A program made the position numbers and the translations under genes. The notes beneath the pieces were generated by a model that was not told where the DNA came from, searched no databases, and saw nothing but the letters and a program-made list of their open reading frames with translations. This document shows, piece by piece, positions 46,719 to 60,006 of a stretch of 64,000 bases of DNA (the stretch's first letter is position 1; every line of letters begins with the position of its first letter). The stretch spans positions 1,302,001 through 1,366,000 of the forward strand of contig VSJF01000008.1 of assembly GCA_009739215.1 (NCBI GenBank), given 5' to 3'. This stretch comes from Floccularia luteovirens (lineage: Eukaryota > Basidiomycota > Agaricomycetes > Agaricales > Squamanitaceae).

Positions 46719-47972
46719 CTAGGAACTCGGTGCACCGCTCAACTTGTCATATGCTGGAGGTTCGGAGATAGGTGTTGTCATAGCATGACGTTCATAATCA
46801 AGCCCATCTGACTCTGCATTCTGCTGAAATGGCTGGCGACGAACAACGGCCTCTCCGTCACGCTGTTGCATTTCAGGAGTTGAGATATCATCCGAGCTTG
46901 GACTACGTTCATCTTGACTACTCCGATCCGATACAGGAGAGTGCATTCCCACAGTTGCATAATTAATATGGGGAGATAGGGAAGGTAATGGACGGGGCAT
47001 GCGCTTGTATCTTGACTGGGACCTTGAATGTTGTTCCGTGAATGGCATCGGGCGCGTTTCGCGACGGATGAACACTATCAAAAATAAATGTTAATGGAAG
47101 GAATGTGAAAGTAGAGTAGAAGAAGCCGGACACATTTTGTGAATATATTTTTTCCAGCAATCCTGATTGGCGACAAAATGTTCCGAACGCGCCGCAAGAA
47201 GCAAAAATAAATCAAAATTGACAAGATGATGCATAAAAGCAATCCAGCCCCAACAATCACCCCGATGACAGTTCCACTTGAGAGTCGAGAAGCATCAGAA
47301 CTTTGGGTGGTGGTAAGTGTAGGAGAGGGTTCTTGAGATGTAGATACTGATGTTGTTGTTGTTGTTGTTATTGTGGACACTAAGGAGGCAGGAGGTGGTG
47401 GTTGGCTCGGTATTCCAAGGGATGCAGATACGGTAGAAATCGACCTAGAGGTAATAATCCAGGTATTTTGGACCATTGTGGCTGTTACATTGGAAGAGGG
47501 TGTTGGAGGGAATGTAGGAGAGGGTGTGGAAGGGGCTGAGCTTTTGGAACTTGTAGATGAAACAGAAGGAGTTTCCACCAAAAAATAATCAAATGAGAAC
47601 CAACCACCTGTATTTGTTATCAGAAGGTTATGTGGCCCTGCCGGAACTTTATCAGACTGATAATAAAGCTTCCGAGGAGACGTGTTTGTGCTGTATATTG
47701 TCGGTTCACTGCCGTCTATGCTAAATGTTGATGAGAGTGTTATGTGCCGTCGCATTGGGCCGTAGATGGATATAGAAACTCCTGTTGTCTGTTGGCACTA
47801 GTCAGTGATAAAGATTGCTTAACGTACCATCGAAATGAATATTCACAGTAGCTCCAGGTGTGTGGGTAACGGAAAGTGTCTGATTGTGTGCCCTCCTGCT
47901 AACCTTAGACTTCCAATGGCCAGTGGATAATTTGACGGATGAATGTGTGTCGTCGAATGTCAAAAAAGACAT
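46719..47972 (-). CDS. P6: divergent member of the membrane-protein cluster
   Basis: Exons 47828-47972, 47134-47781 and 46719-47074 join in phase to 382 aa, with the same intron positions and phases as P1-P5. Exon 1 reads MSFLTFDDTHSSVKLSTGHW. Exon 2 has GVSIYGPMRRHI, AGPHNLLITNTGGWFSFDYF, a Ser/Thr/Pro stalk without the NPP repeat, and the helix GTVIGVIVGAGLLLCIILSILIYFC. The tail has RRETRPMPF, an Arg/Pro-rich part and ends SEPPAYDKLSGAPSS, so the PPxY is conserved although the rest has diverged. This suggests P6 is an older member and that the short end after PPxY is the ancestral tail. TATA-like sequence lies near 48340-48360. Confidence 0.85.
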
Positions 47973-48655
47973 CGTGAAAGCCAAGAAGTAGGAAAGATGC
48001 TTTACATCGCAGTGTCTCTGTGAGTGATATATTATGGTACATGAGAAGATCAGAGATGTTTGTCGCCATTCTGACGAAATCGTTGATGATGAGGCAAAGA
48101 AAGGAAATAATATCAGCTCAGTTACTCTAAGTTGGGATAATCGTGGGCTTTGTAAGCTCGGGAAGAGTGGCTCATGGGATTTAGTGAGATAACTGGCGAG
48201 TTGAACATTCAAAAATCAATCATACTGATAGCGCACTGTAGGTGAATGATTCTAGTAACGAACAGATCGTGAATCAACTAGACGGGAAGACGGAGATGAT
48301 GATGGTAAAGAGCAAGAAGGGATAGTAAGCGAAGTAAGCATATATAGAGTTTCTATAAATAGGTGTGATGTGAGAGGAAAGTTCCGATGACGTCGACGAA
48401 TCTGTGATTTTTCATAAATTGTGTTGCTCATTCATGAAATATATGCGCTAGTACAGTAGACAGCGTGCAGTATATCAATTTCAAACAAATGCCCAGTTGA
48501 CGTACTTGCACGTTGTGCAACCATGAATCGGCGATAAACCGGCGGGACCGGCCAGATAGACCGAGAAATGGCGGAACTGGAAAACTTGCCGGGCTGACCA
48601 ATACTTTTCAGAGAGCATCCCAAGTTGTCGTTCTCGTCGTTCATCACAGTGTCCA
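47973..48655. other. Divergent promoter region between P6 and NST1
   Basis: No gene seen. The minus strand has TATTTATAG-type sequence at 48352-48360 for P6. The plus strand lacks an obvious TATA box, as usual for housekeeping genes. Confidence 0.5.
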
Positions 48656-51600
48656 ATGCCCGTCTCTCGTCACCAACACCAACCTCATCAAAATAACCAG
48701 CAACCTCAGCAGCCATCTTCCGTCTCAATTGGTAAAAAACCAATGGCTTATCCTCAACAACAACAACAACAACCTCGCAGTGCTAGGGCTGCCGCTAAGG
48801 CTCCAGTCGCTTACAATCAGCAGCAGCAGCAACAACAACAACAACAACAACAGCAGCAGCAGCAGCTTAACCAGCAGCCTCAGAATCGTATCCCATCGCC
48901 ACCCTCTTCGAATACTAGCGCGCAGCACAAGTCTAGGCAAGCTCAGCAGTCCGGCCCTACCCAGACAAACCCCAGCTCAAATAAGGGAAAGGCAAATGCG
49001 AACAAGATTTGGAGCACTAGCACGACTGAAGAACGCGAGCGCATCAAGGACTTCTGGCTCGGCCTCGGCGAGGAAGAGCGCAGAAACCTTGTCAAGATCG
49101 AAAAGGATACAGTTCTCAGGAAAATGAAGGAACAGCAGAAGCATAGCTGTAGTTGTGCTGTCTGTGGCAGGAAGCGGTATGTTCTCTAATTTTTTTTTTT
49201 GGAAAAAAAAAACATTTTCAATATCGCTGATTATTGTCTTTTTCCATCTTTTTCTACTTCACACTATCGTCTGATCTCGAACCGATCATCCGGATCACGT
49301 TGTTATAGGAATGCAATAGAGGAGGAGCTCGAGGTACTGTACGATGCTTATTACGAGGAGCTAGAACAGTACGCGAACTACCAGCAGCGCTATGTTTCAT
49401 CCGGCGGTACGCTACCCCCACCTCCGGGTCCCGGGCCCTTTCCCGGCAGCGTCGAACTCGACAAAAACGGTGCAGTGGTCTCTCCCTCTGCCCACAGTCC
49501 TGCGCCTACCGCAAAACAACGCACGCGTGGTAAGCAACATCCACCGCCACGCACGGCACCTACAATCCCTCCACCTGCCGTGAATGGTCGAAAAGGTGTA
49601 CATCCTCACCTTCATCCACATCACCATCCGCCACACGGCAAAGAAAGCGAGTTCGACGACGAGGACCCTGAAGAGGAGGAATACGGAGAAGATGAGTATG
49701 GAGAGGATGAGGAGGAAGACGAGGAGGAAGAGGAAGAAGATGAGGAGGAGGAGGAAGACGAGGAAGAGGAAGATGTGCAGCAGCAGCGTCTGGTAAATGG
49801 TCGTGGTAAAGGCGGACGGGGTATTCCTGCACGCCGTGTGCCTTTGCAGCAGCCTAATTCTAATGCAGGGAGACGTGGTGTTAACGGTGTTACTGGCAAA
49901 GGTCGAGATGGACTGTTTAATATTGGGAACAGCCTTGCCATTGGTAATTATCCTTTGGCTGTTGAACACACGTATATTCCTTCCCTGTGTATACTAACTT
50001 TATTCTCTTCAGTACCGGGAAACATTCTCACTGTTGCGGATGATTTACTGAAAAATGACGGACAAAAATTTCTCGAAATGATGGAGCAGCTTGCTGAACG
50101 ACGTATGCAGCGAGAAGAGGAAGCTGCTGCTGATGTGGAAGATGAAAGTGAAGACGAATCTGATGAAGATGCAGACGATGGCAGCGAAGGTGATCCCGAT
50201 GTTGACGATGTTGATGGGGAGGATGTTGATGGGGCGAGTGAAGACGACGAGGATGATGATGATGATGATGAAGACGATGAGGAGGTTAGTTGTCTTTGTT
50301 AACTGACCTGCCTTTCTTTAATTGTTTTCTATAGATAATGACAGAAGAGCAAAAGATGGAAGAGGGAAAGCGAATGTTCTCAATCTTTGCCGCACGAATG
50401 TTTGAGCAACGAGTGTTACAAGCATACCGTGAGAAAGTCGCCCAGGAGCGTCAACTTCAGTTACTGCGTGAGCTCGAGGATGAAGACAAGCTCAGCAAAG
50501 AACGTGAAGCCAAGAAGCAGACGCAGAACCAGAAAAAGAAAGATAAGAAGAGGTCAGTAAATTTCTTTATCTTATCTTTCGCAAATTCTGTCCACGTGCC
50601 TCTAAATTTATCATCATAATACTAACTTTATATTCTATGCAGGCAACAGAAACAGGCAAAAGAGGAAGAACGAGCTGCGCGAGCCGCCGAAAAAGCTGCA
50701 GTGGAAGCAGAGTCGAAAGCTAAACTTGCCGCACTTGAAGAGGAGAATCGTAAAAAACGAGAAGAGGAGCGAGTAAAACGCGAGGCAGCCCGTAAGATTG
50801 CTGAAGAAGAAAAACAGCGAAAGGAGGAGGAGAAACGAAAGCGACAAGCGGTGGATCAGGCAGCTGCGCTTGAAAGGGAAAAGAAGAGGAAAGATAAAGA
50901 AGAAAGGGACCGAAAAGCCAAAGAGGAGAAGCTTGCCCGTGAAAAAGAGGAGAAAGCGGAGAAGGAGAAGTTGGAAAAGACAAAACGAGAAGAACGTGAG
51001 CGTGTGGAGAAGGAAAAGGAGAAAGAGCGCCGAGTTGCAAAGGAAAAGGATGATAAAGAGAAAGAGGCTCGCGAAAAGATTGTAGCACAGAACCGTGTGG
51101 CAGCTGTAGCTGCAGCTGGGACTGCGCAGGCTGGTGGTAGTACCCCCAAGACCAATCCGCGTGTTATCTCTGCATCTGCTTCGTCATCGTCGTCGTCTAC
51201 CGCAGCATCATCATCCAGGAACATTGCAGTACTTACCTCGTCCGCATCTTCCCCCTCTGTTTCTAGGCCACCTCATTCTAGTAACACCCCTCTTTCCAAT
51301 GGACCTACACCTAAGAAGGCCGCGCCTAAAGCTGGTGCAATATCTGCAACTTCCTCCGCTGGTTCCTCGCATGGTTCTCGTCCCCAGCAGCAACAAATAC
51401 CACAGCTGGCACGACCTCCCCAACCAATGGTAGGCGTACATACACATCTTCCGCCTCCTCTCACCCCGCAAGTTCCACCTCATATAAACCCCCAAACCCC
51501 TGGACTTGTTTATGGCCACGTACCGCCTGCCCATTCCCCACGCATACCCAACTTTCCTCCAGGTCCATACGGATACGCCGCTCCAGGTTTGCAACAACAA

Positions 51601-52509
51601 GCACCACAGCGTGGTTTCGGACCTGCACCCCAACATTACCCTCATAGTGGACTATCCCCAATCAGACCTCCACCCATCGGACCCCCATCAAATAATCTCC
51701 ATACAACCCCACCAATAGGGATTGGGCCCCCGTCGAGTTCGATGAGTGGTTCAAATGCCCCTCCAACACCAATCGGACCTCCTCCGAAAGCGAAAACCCC
51801 ACTAGCTTCAACCAGTCCCTCACCCACATCCACCCTCGCTCCCGGACAAGGACGACGTAATTCTGCTGCCCAACAGCAACAGCAACAACAACAACAACAT
51901 ACTGATGGTGGTCTTTCACCTATTCCTGGACCAATTACACGTCCAATTGCACCTATTGCGCGACCTACGACTGCAGGAGATACTTCAGTATCTGGGTCAG
52001 GCTCGGGATCAGGTTCTTCTCCTGTACGACGAGCGGAAAGCCCCAAGGGTGTATTGGGTTCGTCGGCGCTTGCAGCAGATGACGATGAAGTTGTTCCCGT
52101 GCGCAGAGGCGGCGTTGCACCTATTGGTATGGGTATTGGACAGGTAGTAGGTATGGCACCAGGTGTTGGCGTTGGCAGTGGTGTGCCTGTGGCAGGTATT
52201 CAACCTTGGGGTGGGCCGTCTAGTCCACGTAGTGGAGCCATTGAGCATGGTATGCGTGGAACACCATGGGGTGCACACCCACACGTATTTTCTGCCGCTC
52301 CTGGTCGTCACACAGGTCCACCTCCTCCTATCGGACCCCCATCATCTGTATTGCATCAACTTCACCCACCTCCCCTTGGTGGCTCATCAATGTGGAGTGC
52401 TTCTGCTGGAAATGGTGGGGAATGGCATAACCCTACAACATTCTTCCCGAATGCATTTATGTCTGGTCCTAACACAGCACCTTCTCCTACATCACATTCC
52501 GGGAACTGA
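48656..52509 (+). CDS. NST1: Nst1-like stress response protein
   Basis: Five exons (48656-49176, 49309-49943, 50013-50284, 50335-50552, 50643-52509) join in phase to 1170 aa. Order: polyQ (48820-48870); a conserved block [19 protein letters not shown] and [20 protein letters not shown], bearing the paired cysteines typical of Nst1; an Asp/Glu tract (49660-49775); [22 protein letters not shown]; a second acidic tract; [19 protein letters not shown]; a long Lys/Glu/Arg coiled coil (50640-51090); and a Pro/Gly/Ser-rich end with polyQ (51870-51900). Yeast Nst1 affects salt tolerance through splicing factor Msl1 and localises to P-bodies. Disordered ends and low-complexity coding repeats are expected to vary between strains. 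Confidence 0.93.
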
Positions 52510-53224
52510 AGTTGTTTTAAACATAGGGGAGGGATCATTTATGGGTCGTCTTAATAACGAAGGTATTTCATCATGTGCACTTTTAACAACCATCCCGTTT
52601 TATAAGAAACTGGAATAATGACGAAAAAGGTTGAAAAACATCCCTCTTTTGTCTGGTTTTCTTAAGTGTGTTGCGGACTACTGTTTTCATTATCATTTTT
52701 TAAACATAAAGCCTCTCTTGATCGCCAAAGGTCGTCAACCCCGCAAATCTAACTCTCGTACTCAACATGAACGCAACCAATCCTGCATGCAAGCCAGCAG
52801 TCCTTCCCCTTTTTTTCTATCCAATTTCAATCATCGACACTCCTAAACTCTTATCAAATATCTCGACTTTTCTTTCTTTTTTCTTAAACTCCTTATTCTT
52901 ACATACCACTCTCACTCCTACTTGATGCATCTCTTGACCTGACCTGACTTTCTTTTGGATTCGTTGATTCACTTTTTTGGTTAAGAGTGTTATCTTCGTT
53001 TTCTACCTACATTCTTACTTGCATGACACTGAGAACCTGAGCATTTTTTCTCTCCTCTATACAAAGATCTAATACATCATAAAAAGATTCGTAACCAAGT
53101 ATGAGTCGTTGAACCCTAAGAGATTGAACTGGGAGTACTTGCATAGAGACGTGCACCTCACACTTCGTACACACAAACCAGGAGAAGTTGAAACAAAACT
53201 GAGATACTATTATAGGGTCAAATG
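52510..53224. other. Convergent intergenic region (3' UTRs)
   Basis: Pyrimidine-rich, no gene. It holds the 3' ends of NST1 (+) and the flippase (-). Confidence 0.6.
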
Positions 53225-56200
53225 TTACAATAATTTACTGGATGCGGCAGGCGCTACTCTACTCTTAATCAACTTGAATATATAAAGAGGAAGAGCACTG
53301 ATAGCAACAATCACTGCCACCTTCCAAGCGAAGGCTACTGTCACCACAAAAGATAGATCTGCAAAAGAAAGTTCGAATGAGACAAGACGACTCAAGAAAT
53401 ACGAATCATTTACATACCAAAGTACTCTGGTAAGAATGCAATACTGATTATATACAGGAATAGCGTGACAACTTCCGAAATGACCATATAAATGTGCCTA
53501 AGATCCAATTTCAGCGCTTCATAGTGAGCAAAGAGCAATAATATAACCCACCATGTTGTAATCTCCAAAGCGACCATGATAAGCTCGTTAAGGATCAAGG
53601 CAGTAAACGAAATCGAAACAATGTGCAAGAATTCGCTCTCGAATAGAACAAGGGACATGATCATGATTGCAGCTCCTATTTCCAAAATTAATAACTCGCA
53701 AAAGGTGAACCTTTGATCCTCACCTTGGTAAAGACTAATCATTAACCATTGGAAGAATGTTTTATATGATAATGCACGACCCTGTGATTCAAATTTAAAT
53801 AAAGATAGAGCATATCGAAGTAGTATTCACCTTTGTCAACTCTTTATATAACTCGGGATATAAAAGAGCCAAATCTTCACTAACATCACGATCCAGAACC
53901 AAAGAAAACACGGGTGCCATTGTATAGAGAGTCGCGTACCCCACCATTAACCACCCCTGATATAGCGCGATAGGCGCAAAGTAGAAGATGGCAGAGAAGA
54001 CAGCTTGCATAACTGAGATGATTAGTCCGCGATGGATGACGAACTGCGCCAGCTTTGCAGAACGTCGGTAGGAATTACGACCATGCCAAAGGAGCAGTTT
54101 CGTCAAGTAACTGAACTGCGTAACGGAGAAATCTGCAGCCAAAGATGCCTGTTTGCCTTCCTTGCCTACAATACCGACACCTAGAGCCAATCAAAAATAA
54201 ACGTCCACTTCATGACAGAAATGTTCAAATAGGATACTCACCTACGTCTGCTGCCTGAATCATGCTAACATCATTACCCCCATCTCCTATACAACATACT
54301 CGCTTTTGTGTGTGTTTTCGGATTAGGCGCGCCACATCAGCTTTTTGAGTTGGTGAACATCGACAAGCAACAACGGCAGATAGTTTTGTAGCAATCTCAA
54401 TAAACTCGTTCTTGAATAAGTTTAAGCATAGCTGCGAGAGAATCAGTAACAATGTAGTCTTAAAAGTTATTTGAAAACATACTTGTAGTGATTCCCCATC
54501 GATTACTAGGCAACAGTCTAACTTGTTTTGTAGAAACTCTAGCTGATCTCGGACTTCATCGCTGTTCTTAACTGGTATTTCTAAATGAGTTTCCAAGTTC
54601 AAAGCATCAGTGTGAACATCAGGAACGTACGCTTAGCAACTTCATGAATGTACTGGTTACGCGCAACTAGTTTTGTTGAAATAGCAATACAGCGAGCCGT
54701 CTCGATTTTATCTCCTGTAAGCATCCAGATTCTGATTCCAGCATTTCTCAAAAGCTCGAGGGTCGACTTGACATCGTCTTGCAATTTATCTTCCACTCCA
54801 GTTAGGCCAAGGAGCTCGAGGTCATGTTCTAGGTATTCTGCCACCACTGCACTCATCGCCTCGTTCCTACTTTCGAGGCTCACACTCGCTTCAAGATACC
54901 TTGTAGAGAATTCTTGGTACATAGAGGAACTAAGACGTTTTCGCGCCATAACGAGTGTTCGCAAGCCTTCTCGTGCCATGTTGGCAGTCTCCTCCTCCAG
55001 CCAATCATTCCGTTGCACTATCTTCGCCATAACCACGTCCGCTCCCTTTTGTAGGAACATAATTTCACCAGTTTTAATTTCGCGAACGACGATACCCATG
55101 CGCTTGGATTCTGAAGTAAATGGAAAGATATCCAGGATGTCGTAAGAAAGGCGCGAGCCATTGGGAGTCTGTAAATCCATACGAGTCCGGTCACGAAACA
55201 CAAGAGTAAGTCCAACAGATGCTGTCCAAGTTACAATGGCAACTTCATCAGGAGACGATGCTTGATAAGTTACCGTACCGTCGTCGTTTGTCACTGGTGT
55301 GACCTAAGGAGCATAAATGATAAGCATGTAGAAAAAAACAAGCACTTACATTATGACACAAAGCCAAGCTCAAGACCACATCTCGCACTCGTGACGACAT
55401 ATCTCTGCGACCTCGTGTAGCGAGTTGAGCTCCAGTTGATAGCGAGCCCTGCTTTAAGTGACCTTGAAACATTATTAGGGTGGATCCCATGGAATAATAC
55501 TTCTAAACTTGCCATGTTCCCCCGATGCACCAAATGCAACAGCAAGTTGATGTTCCACTTCATCCATTGTGTCGGAGCCATAGGACATGGTTCCCATGTG
55601 TAGTTTTTTCATTTCCATCTCTATCGAGCTATCAGAGGTATATTCATGGATATAGTTTCATGACCCACCATTTTGCGTTAATGTTCCAGTTTTATCTGTT
55701 AGCAGATACGTAATTCGTCCTAGTTCTTCTGGGAGAGTGCTCGTCCTAACAATGGTGTTCGGAATCTCACTGTCGTTCATGATCTGATTGGCATATACGG
55801 TTTTACCCATGTCAAGATTAACACGTAAACTACACATCATCAGTTTTGATGATGTATCTGAATCAATATCACGCACCTGATAGGGATGATCGAGGAGAAA
55901 AGGATGAGAAACCTGAACACATAGATATACCACAATCCTCGGAATCCATTTAACGCCACGAGAACTAGCGACAACGCGAAAGTAACGGCGCAGAGGATCT
56001 GACATACAGTAAGACATACAATTTAGGATATAGACAAATAAATCACCTTAGCCAACTTGTTAATTTCCAGGTCCAACAATCCCACTTTGGTTTCTGGATG
56101 ACTAGTATTCATGACGGCTCTTGTTTCGGAACCCGTATAAATTACGAAACCAACCGCGGAACCTGCAGCCAATACAGTGTTTGACCACAATACATTTTCT

Positions 56201-57522
56201 GCTGTCAGAGGGGATACGGAGGGTTGGAGAGGATGCAGTGGGACCGAATCTAGTTCGTTTCGTGATGAGTATTGGTCGAGGGGTTTGTTCAAAGTGAATG
56301 TGCCAATAAACGTGTGAATATCCTTTATTGGAGCATCAGCTGAATCACTTCACTCGCATCAATTCGCACATAAATGGAACATAACGTTTCGGCGCACCAT
56401 AAATCTCAGCATCTAACTTGATGATATCTGGCTCGCCCAGTTTTTGGCATTCAGGAACTGCGACGCGCAGTTTCCAGTCCGTCTCTCCGTCCAGTTGGTC
56501 GGTACGAATGAAACATGTACCGGATGCTTCTGATGTATGAAGGAGTACAAGATCTGCAGGCACGCGTTGGTTTTTTTCCAGAAACACGAGGTCACCAACC
56601 CGCAGTGATGAGGATGGCACCAAGCGAGTATTGATGTGTGTATTCAAGTTCAAGTAGGTCTCCTCGGAGGAGGACGATTCAGATGTATCTAGCGGTGACT
56701 GGAGAATCCGAAAACGTTGAGAATTAGCTTCACGGTCTCGCTGGTACCGTTTGTAATCATCATATGCTTCTTTACCCATAGTAACGCATAACACAAAGGC
56801 CAGCGGCGCAATGTAAGTTATAATGAAGCCTATATCCCATGATAAGTGCCAAAACGAGAGAGTCGGTAATGGAAACGAACCAATTTTTAGTGCCGGTATG
56901 AATTGTGACAACGCTACCAAGAGAAAATATAGATTGAAAAAGAATTTGAATTGTTCATAGAAGACGATCGGTAGGAATGTGAATGCATTATACTTCTGGT
57001 TGCGCACAATGTTTGGAGGGTATATACTTTGTAGTTTCTCTTCCGAGTATTAGGTCAGCGTTCTTGTATACAACGGTACTGAGGCAAAACATACCAGATG
57101 GACGAAACGGGATTGTTCGGGATTTGTCTTTACTCTTGGTACCGCTGCCCTGACTCTTCATAGAAGGTGCGGGTGAGCGCTGTAAGTTGTCAGAACATTC
57201 ATGTCATTACAGAGAGACAAACACACACTTTCTTTAGCAAATTGGCTTGCCTTTCATGATTTTCATAAGACTCATTAAGTCCGTCATCATATGCACCCTC
57301 GAGAAGCCCTGCTTCCTCTTCAGGATCATCTACATATCTGTCCTTCCGTTTCGCCTTTCCAGCATAGTTTGCTCTGCTGGTAGCCGCAGCGCCGGCCACT
57401 TTTATTCTTTGCATATCTCGGGACAACTCCGAGGGTAAATCAGATGTAGGTTCCTCAGCTAGTGGTTGGTAGCCTGCGCGGTTATGCTTCTGTCGAATGG
57501 AACGTAGGGGAATATCTGACAT
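53225..57522 (-). CDS. NEO1: Neo1-type P4-ATPase (phospholipid flippase)
   Basis: Sixteen exons (57229-57522, 57095-57179, 56398-57039, 56047-56339, 55877-55998, 55669-55829, 55531-55620, 55350-55462, 54631-55303, 54483-54580, 54242-54431, 53831-54180, 53724-53781, 53552-53675, 53418-53497, 53225-53358) sum to 1168 aa in phase; yeast Neo1 has 1151. [26 protein letters not shown] opens the first membrane pair. The phosphorylation site is [12 protein letters not shown] (Asp near 524). [10 protein letters not shown] and [16 protein letters not shown] complete the catalytic domain, and the last helices end [14 protein letters not shown]. The 90-aa N-terminus has an acidic [12 protein letters not shown] stretch. 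Neo1/ATP9 enzymes act in Golgi and endosomes on phosphatidylethanolamine and phosphatidylserine without a Cdc50 subunit. The exon 7/8 border is the least certain: GTGCAT is the donor chosen. Confidence 0.95.
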
Positions 57523-58159
57523 GTACTGTCGGTAAATCTAAAAGGACCACTGCAGATCGTATAACTTGGGCTTGGTACCGTCTCTGAGACCGCAGCACAG
57601 AAGTCTACTGGAGAAGTACAACACCAAGTGCGAATGCGTTGTGGATAATTCTGGTTGTTGTAATGGTTCAACGTGACTTCGGCTTTGCAGCACCTATTGT
57701 TTGTTCCCGGAGTCATTGAACAACAATGGACGCAACTCTTCGTCTGCAGAATCTCTCCACAGGCTTCGAATAATATTACCGCTGGCCGACTATCATATAT
57801 CACCAACGGATATTGGCGACTTAACCACAGTAAGGGTAGTCATGCTCTCGCAGATCACCTCAACGAAGCTTCCAATGTTAATAAATACTAAGTATTATGT
57901 GAAAGTATGCTGCGCAACTCGGGTATTAAATTCTCCGCAGTCAAACAGGAATTCGATGCTTCTTGAAACACAACCAACTTTTTTCGATGCAGTTCATTAA
58001 TTTTATGACGCTTTTATTGTGACCGTTAAACTTCTGGCAATAAAGACGAACTGACACTTCTATGATATCGGACAGCCTCAACATACAACCCGCACATCAT
58101 GCTCACCCGATGAATTAGTATCACACGAACGATCTGTTGTGATAAAGGGAGTCTACAAA
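57523..58159. other. Intergenic, flippase promoter side
   Basis: No gene supported; short frames only. Confidence 0.55.
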
Positions 58160-59157
58160 TTATAGATTTACGGTATTTTGTCGATTCCACTAATAGAGTC
58201 AGGTCACTGGTTTCTACTAATGCAGAAAAATCAATCACTTTTACCATGGCATAAAACTCAACACCTGTCGCCAATTCGCCAGAAGCTGGAGTTCCTTTAT
58301 TTGACACCTTTCCTTCTCCCATAATGGTCTTATCCAAGAGCTGAATCATCAGGTCAGACAAACATAATTGTTTCGAATCTCGTTTTGAATACCTCGAACC
58401 CAAGATGCATAAAGTATTCTTTCGCTTGTGGAGTGGTCGCCTCTAATGTAAATGCGGTCGATGGTGCAAGAACAATTCGCTTACGAATTAGCATCGTTGA
58501 CATGCCTACAGCACACGCTCAAATATAGATCAATAATGATATTTTGGAATACAGACCACGTTTCCGATATCCAGGTTCCGTCATTATTGTTTGAAGATAC
58601 CAAGAATCCTCCTCTGAACCAGCTTCCTCTTCTGCCAAATATCCCCTGCTCCAAGACGCCCGGCGCAACGCAGGGAATTCTAGGCACATCCTCTGCAACA
58701 TAACTATCAACTTCCAGGATATTTACTTGACGCTCACCATCGTCCCTTCTAATCCAAGTTCTCGAGCTACAGCAATGATACCTGCACGCAACCAAAGGCT
58801 CAACGAACTCGCCCTTCTGTGTGGCGGAAACCATAATGCAACAGCAACTATTTTCTCCATGGTGCCAAGTGTTTCGGGCAAACACACTACGTCAACATAT
58901 CCACCCACCAACCAGCAGAACCTGACGATGAAAGTCAGATACATTCGAAGCCCTTTTCCACGCGGTAGGCTGGAGTCCTGAGCCAGATGGTCATGGGTTA
59001 CTGAACTAACGAACGGATAGTAACTTACATTTGTACAGCCAAAATAATTCAACATTGGGTTTTCTCGGAGTGAAGAACATCCAAGATCAACTATCTCTTC
59101 AATCTCTTCTGGCTTTGCGAGACGAACGATAGCTTTTTCCGGAAGGAACTCGGGCAT
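58160..59157 (-). CDS. GNAT-family N-acetyltransferase 1
   Basis: Six exons (59029-59157, 58738-58977, 58557-58692, 58393-58505, 58239-58340, 58160-58189) join in phase to 249 aa. VRLAKPEEIEEIVDL and NPMLNYFG open the fold. IVAVALWFPPHR is beta-4; DSWYLQTIMTEPGYRKRGMSTML gives the acetyl-CoA pyrophosphate loop R-x-x-G-M; FTLEATTPQAKEYFMHLGFE is the last helix-strand pair. The end reads FYAMVKWNRQN. It should acetylate an amine with acetyl-CoA in the cytosol; the substrate is unknown. It is a tandem paralog of the next gene, with exons 3-5 of exactly the same lengths (136, 113, 102 nt). Confidence 0.9.
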
Positions 59158-60006
59158 TTTAACCACCAAGGTGATTGTGATTCGAGTCAATTGTTCATTT
59201 TTTATGCCACCTTTTAACTGAGTCGGATTTAGTTGTGACCATTAAGAAACCTGGAGTGTATGGAATTCCGAGGAGGTTACCTCTGCTAAAGAGCTTTCCA
59301 GACACCTCTACTGTTCCATTACAGCGGCAATCAATCTTAGTCCTGTCAACTAGTATATGACAAGCTTAAAAGTACATTTTGTAGAGCCGGTCCATGTTTA
59401 ACGGAGAGGTGATTACCAAACATGTATTGATCCACATGAGTGAATACCAGGTACAAGGAGCTATGTCAGAGAAACTTCAAGCTTCACCGGTTACCTGTGT
59501 GATCGGGTTGTGCATAGGTATGGTACGTTGATGGAATGTATTTCCCGTGGTTGTTTGGGAACCCGTGCCCATGTACTCATGATGTCGACTTGCTATGAGG
59601 TTGAGCTAATCATAGTTAATCAAAAGGTTTACACCTTATTTGCAACCCTCGGCAAGCAATCCCAGGAACCCGGTATTGTAAAGGCTGAAGGGATGTAAAC
59701 CGGCGAAAATATCCACTTTACTCTCCAATTGAGGTCTGATCAGTCTGAACAGGGCAATGGTAGAGGATTGATTGATTACAAATGGCAATTCCTAATGAAG
59801 TGGATTTTTAGTAATGTATGATGATAGGCTGTTCTTGTTAAATTGTATCTAACTACGAGGGGTATCAATTCATATCTGGGACATGAGTTAGCTTTTGGTG
59901 ACCAAAAGTATGTGCGTTATCATTTCAAAACCTCCTCCAGACCATCCGGACGATTTACTTTGAGAATGATCTGCTGGTCCAGAAAGAACATGGCCCGCGC
60001 AACTCT
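59158..60006. other. Spacer between the two acetyltransferase genes
   Basis: No gene supported; promoter of gene 1 and 3' flank of gene 2. Confidence 0.55.

Noticed and set aside
49412..49969. Long minus-strand frames opposite NST1
   Set aside because: Mirror images of the acidic and GAG/GAA repeats; low complexity and no motif.
51211..52046. Minus-strand frames of 134-144 aa opposite the NST1 C-terminus
   Set aside because: Shadow of Pro/Gly-rich coding sequence; the plus strand frame is continuous and typical of Nst1.
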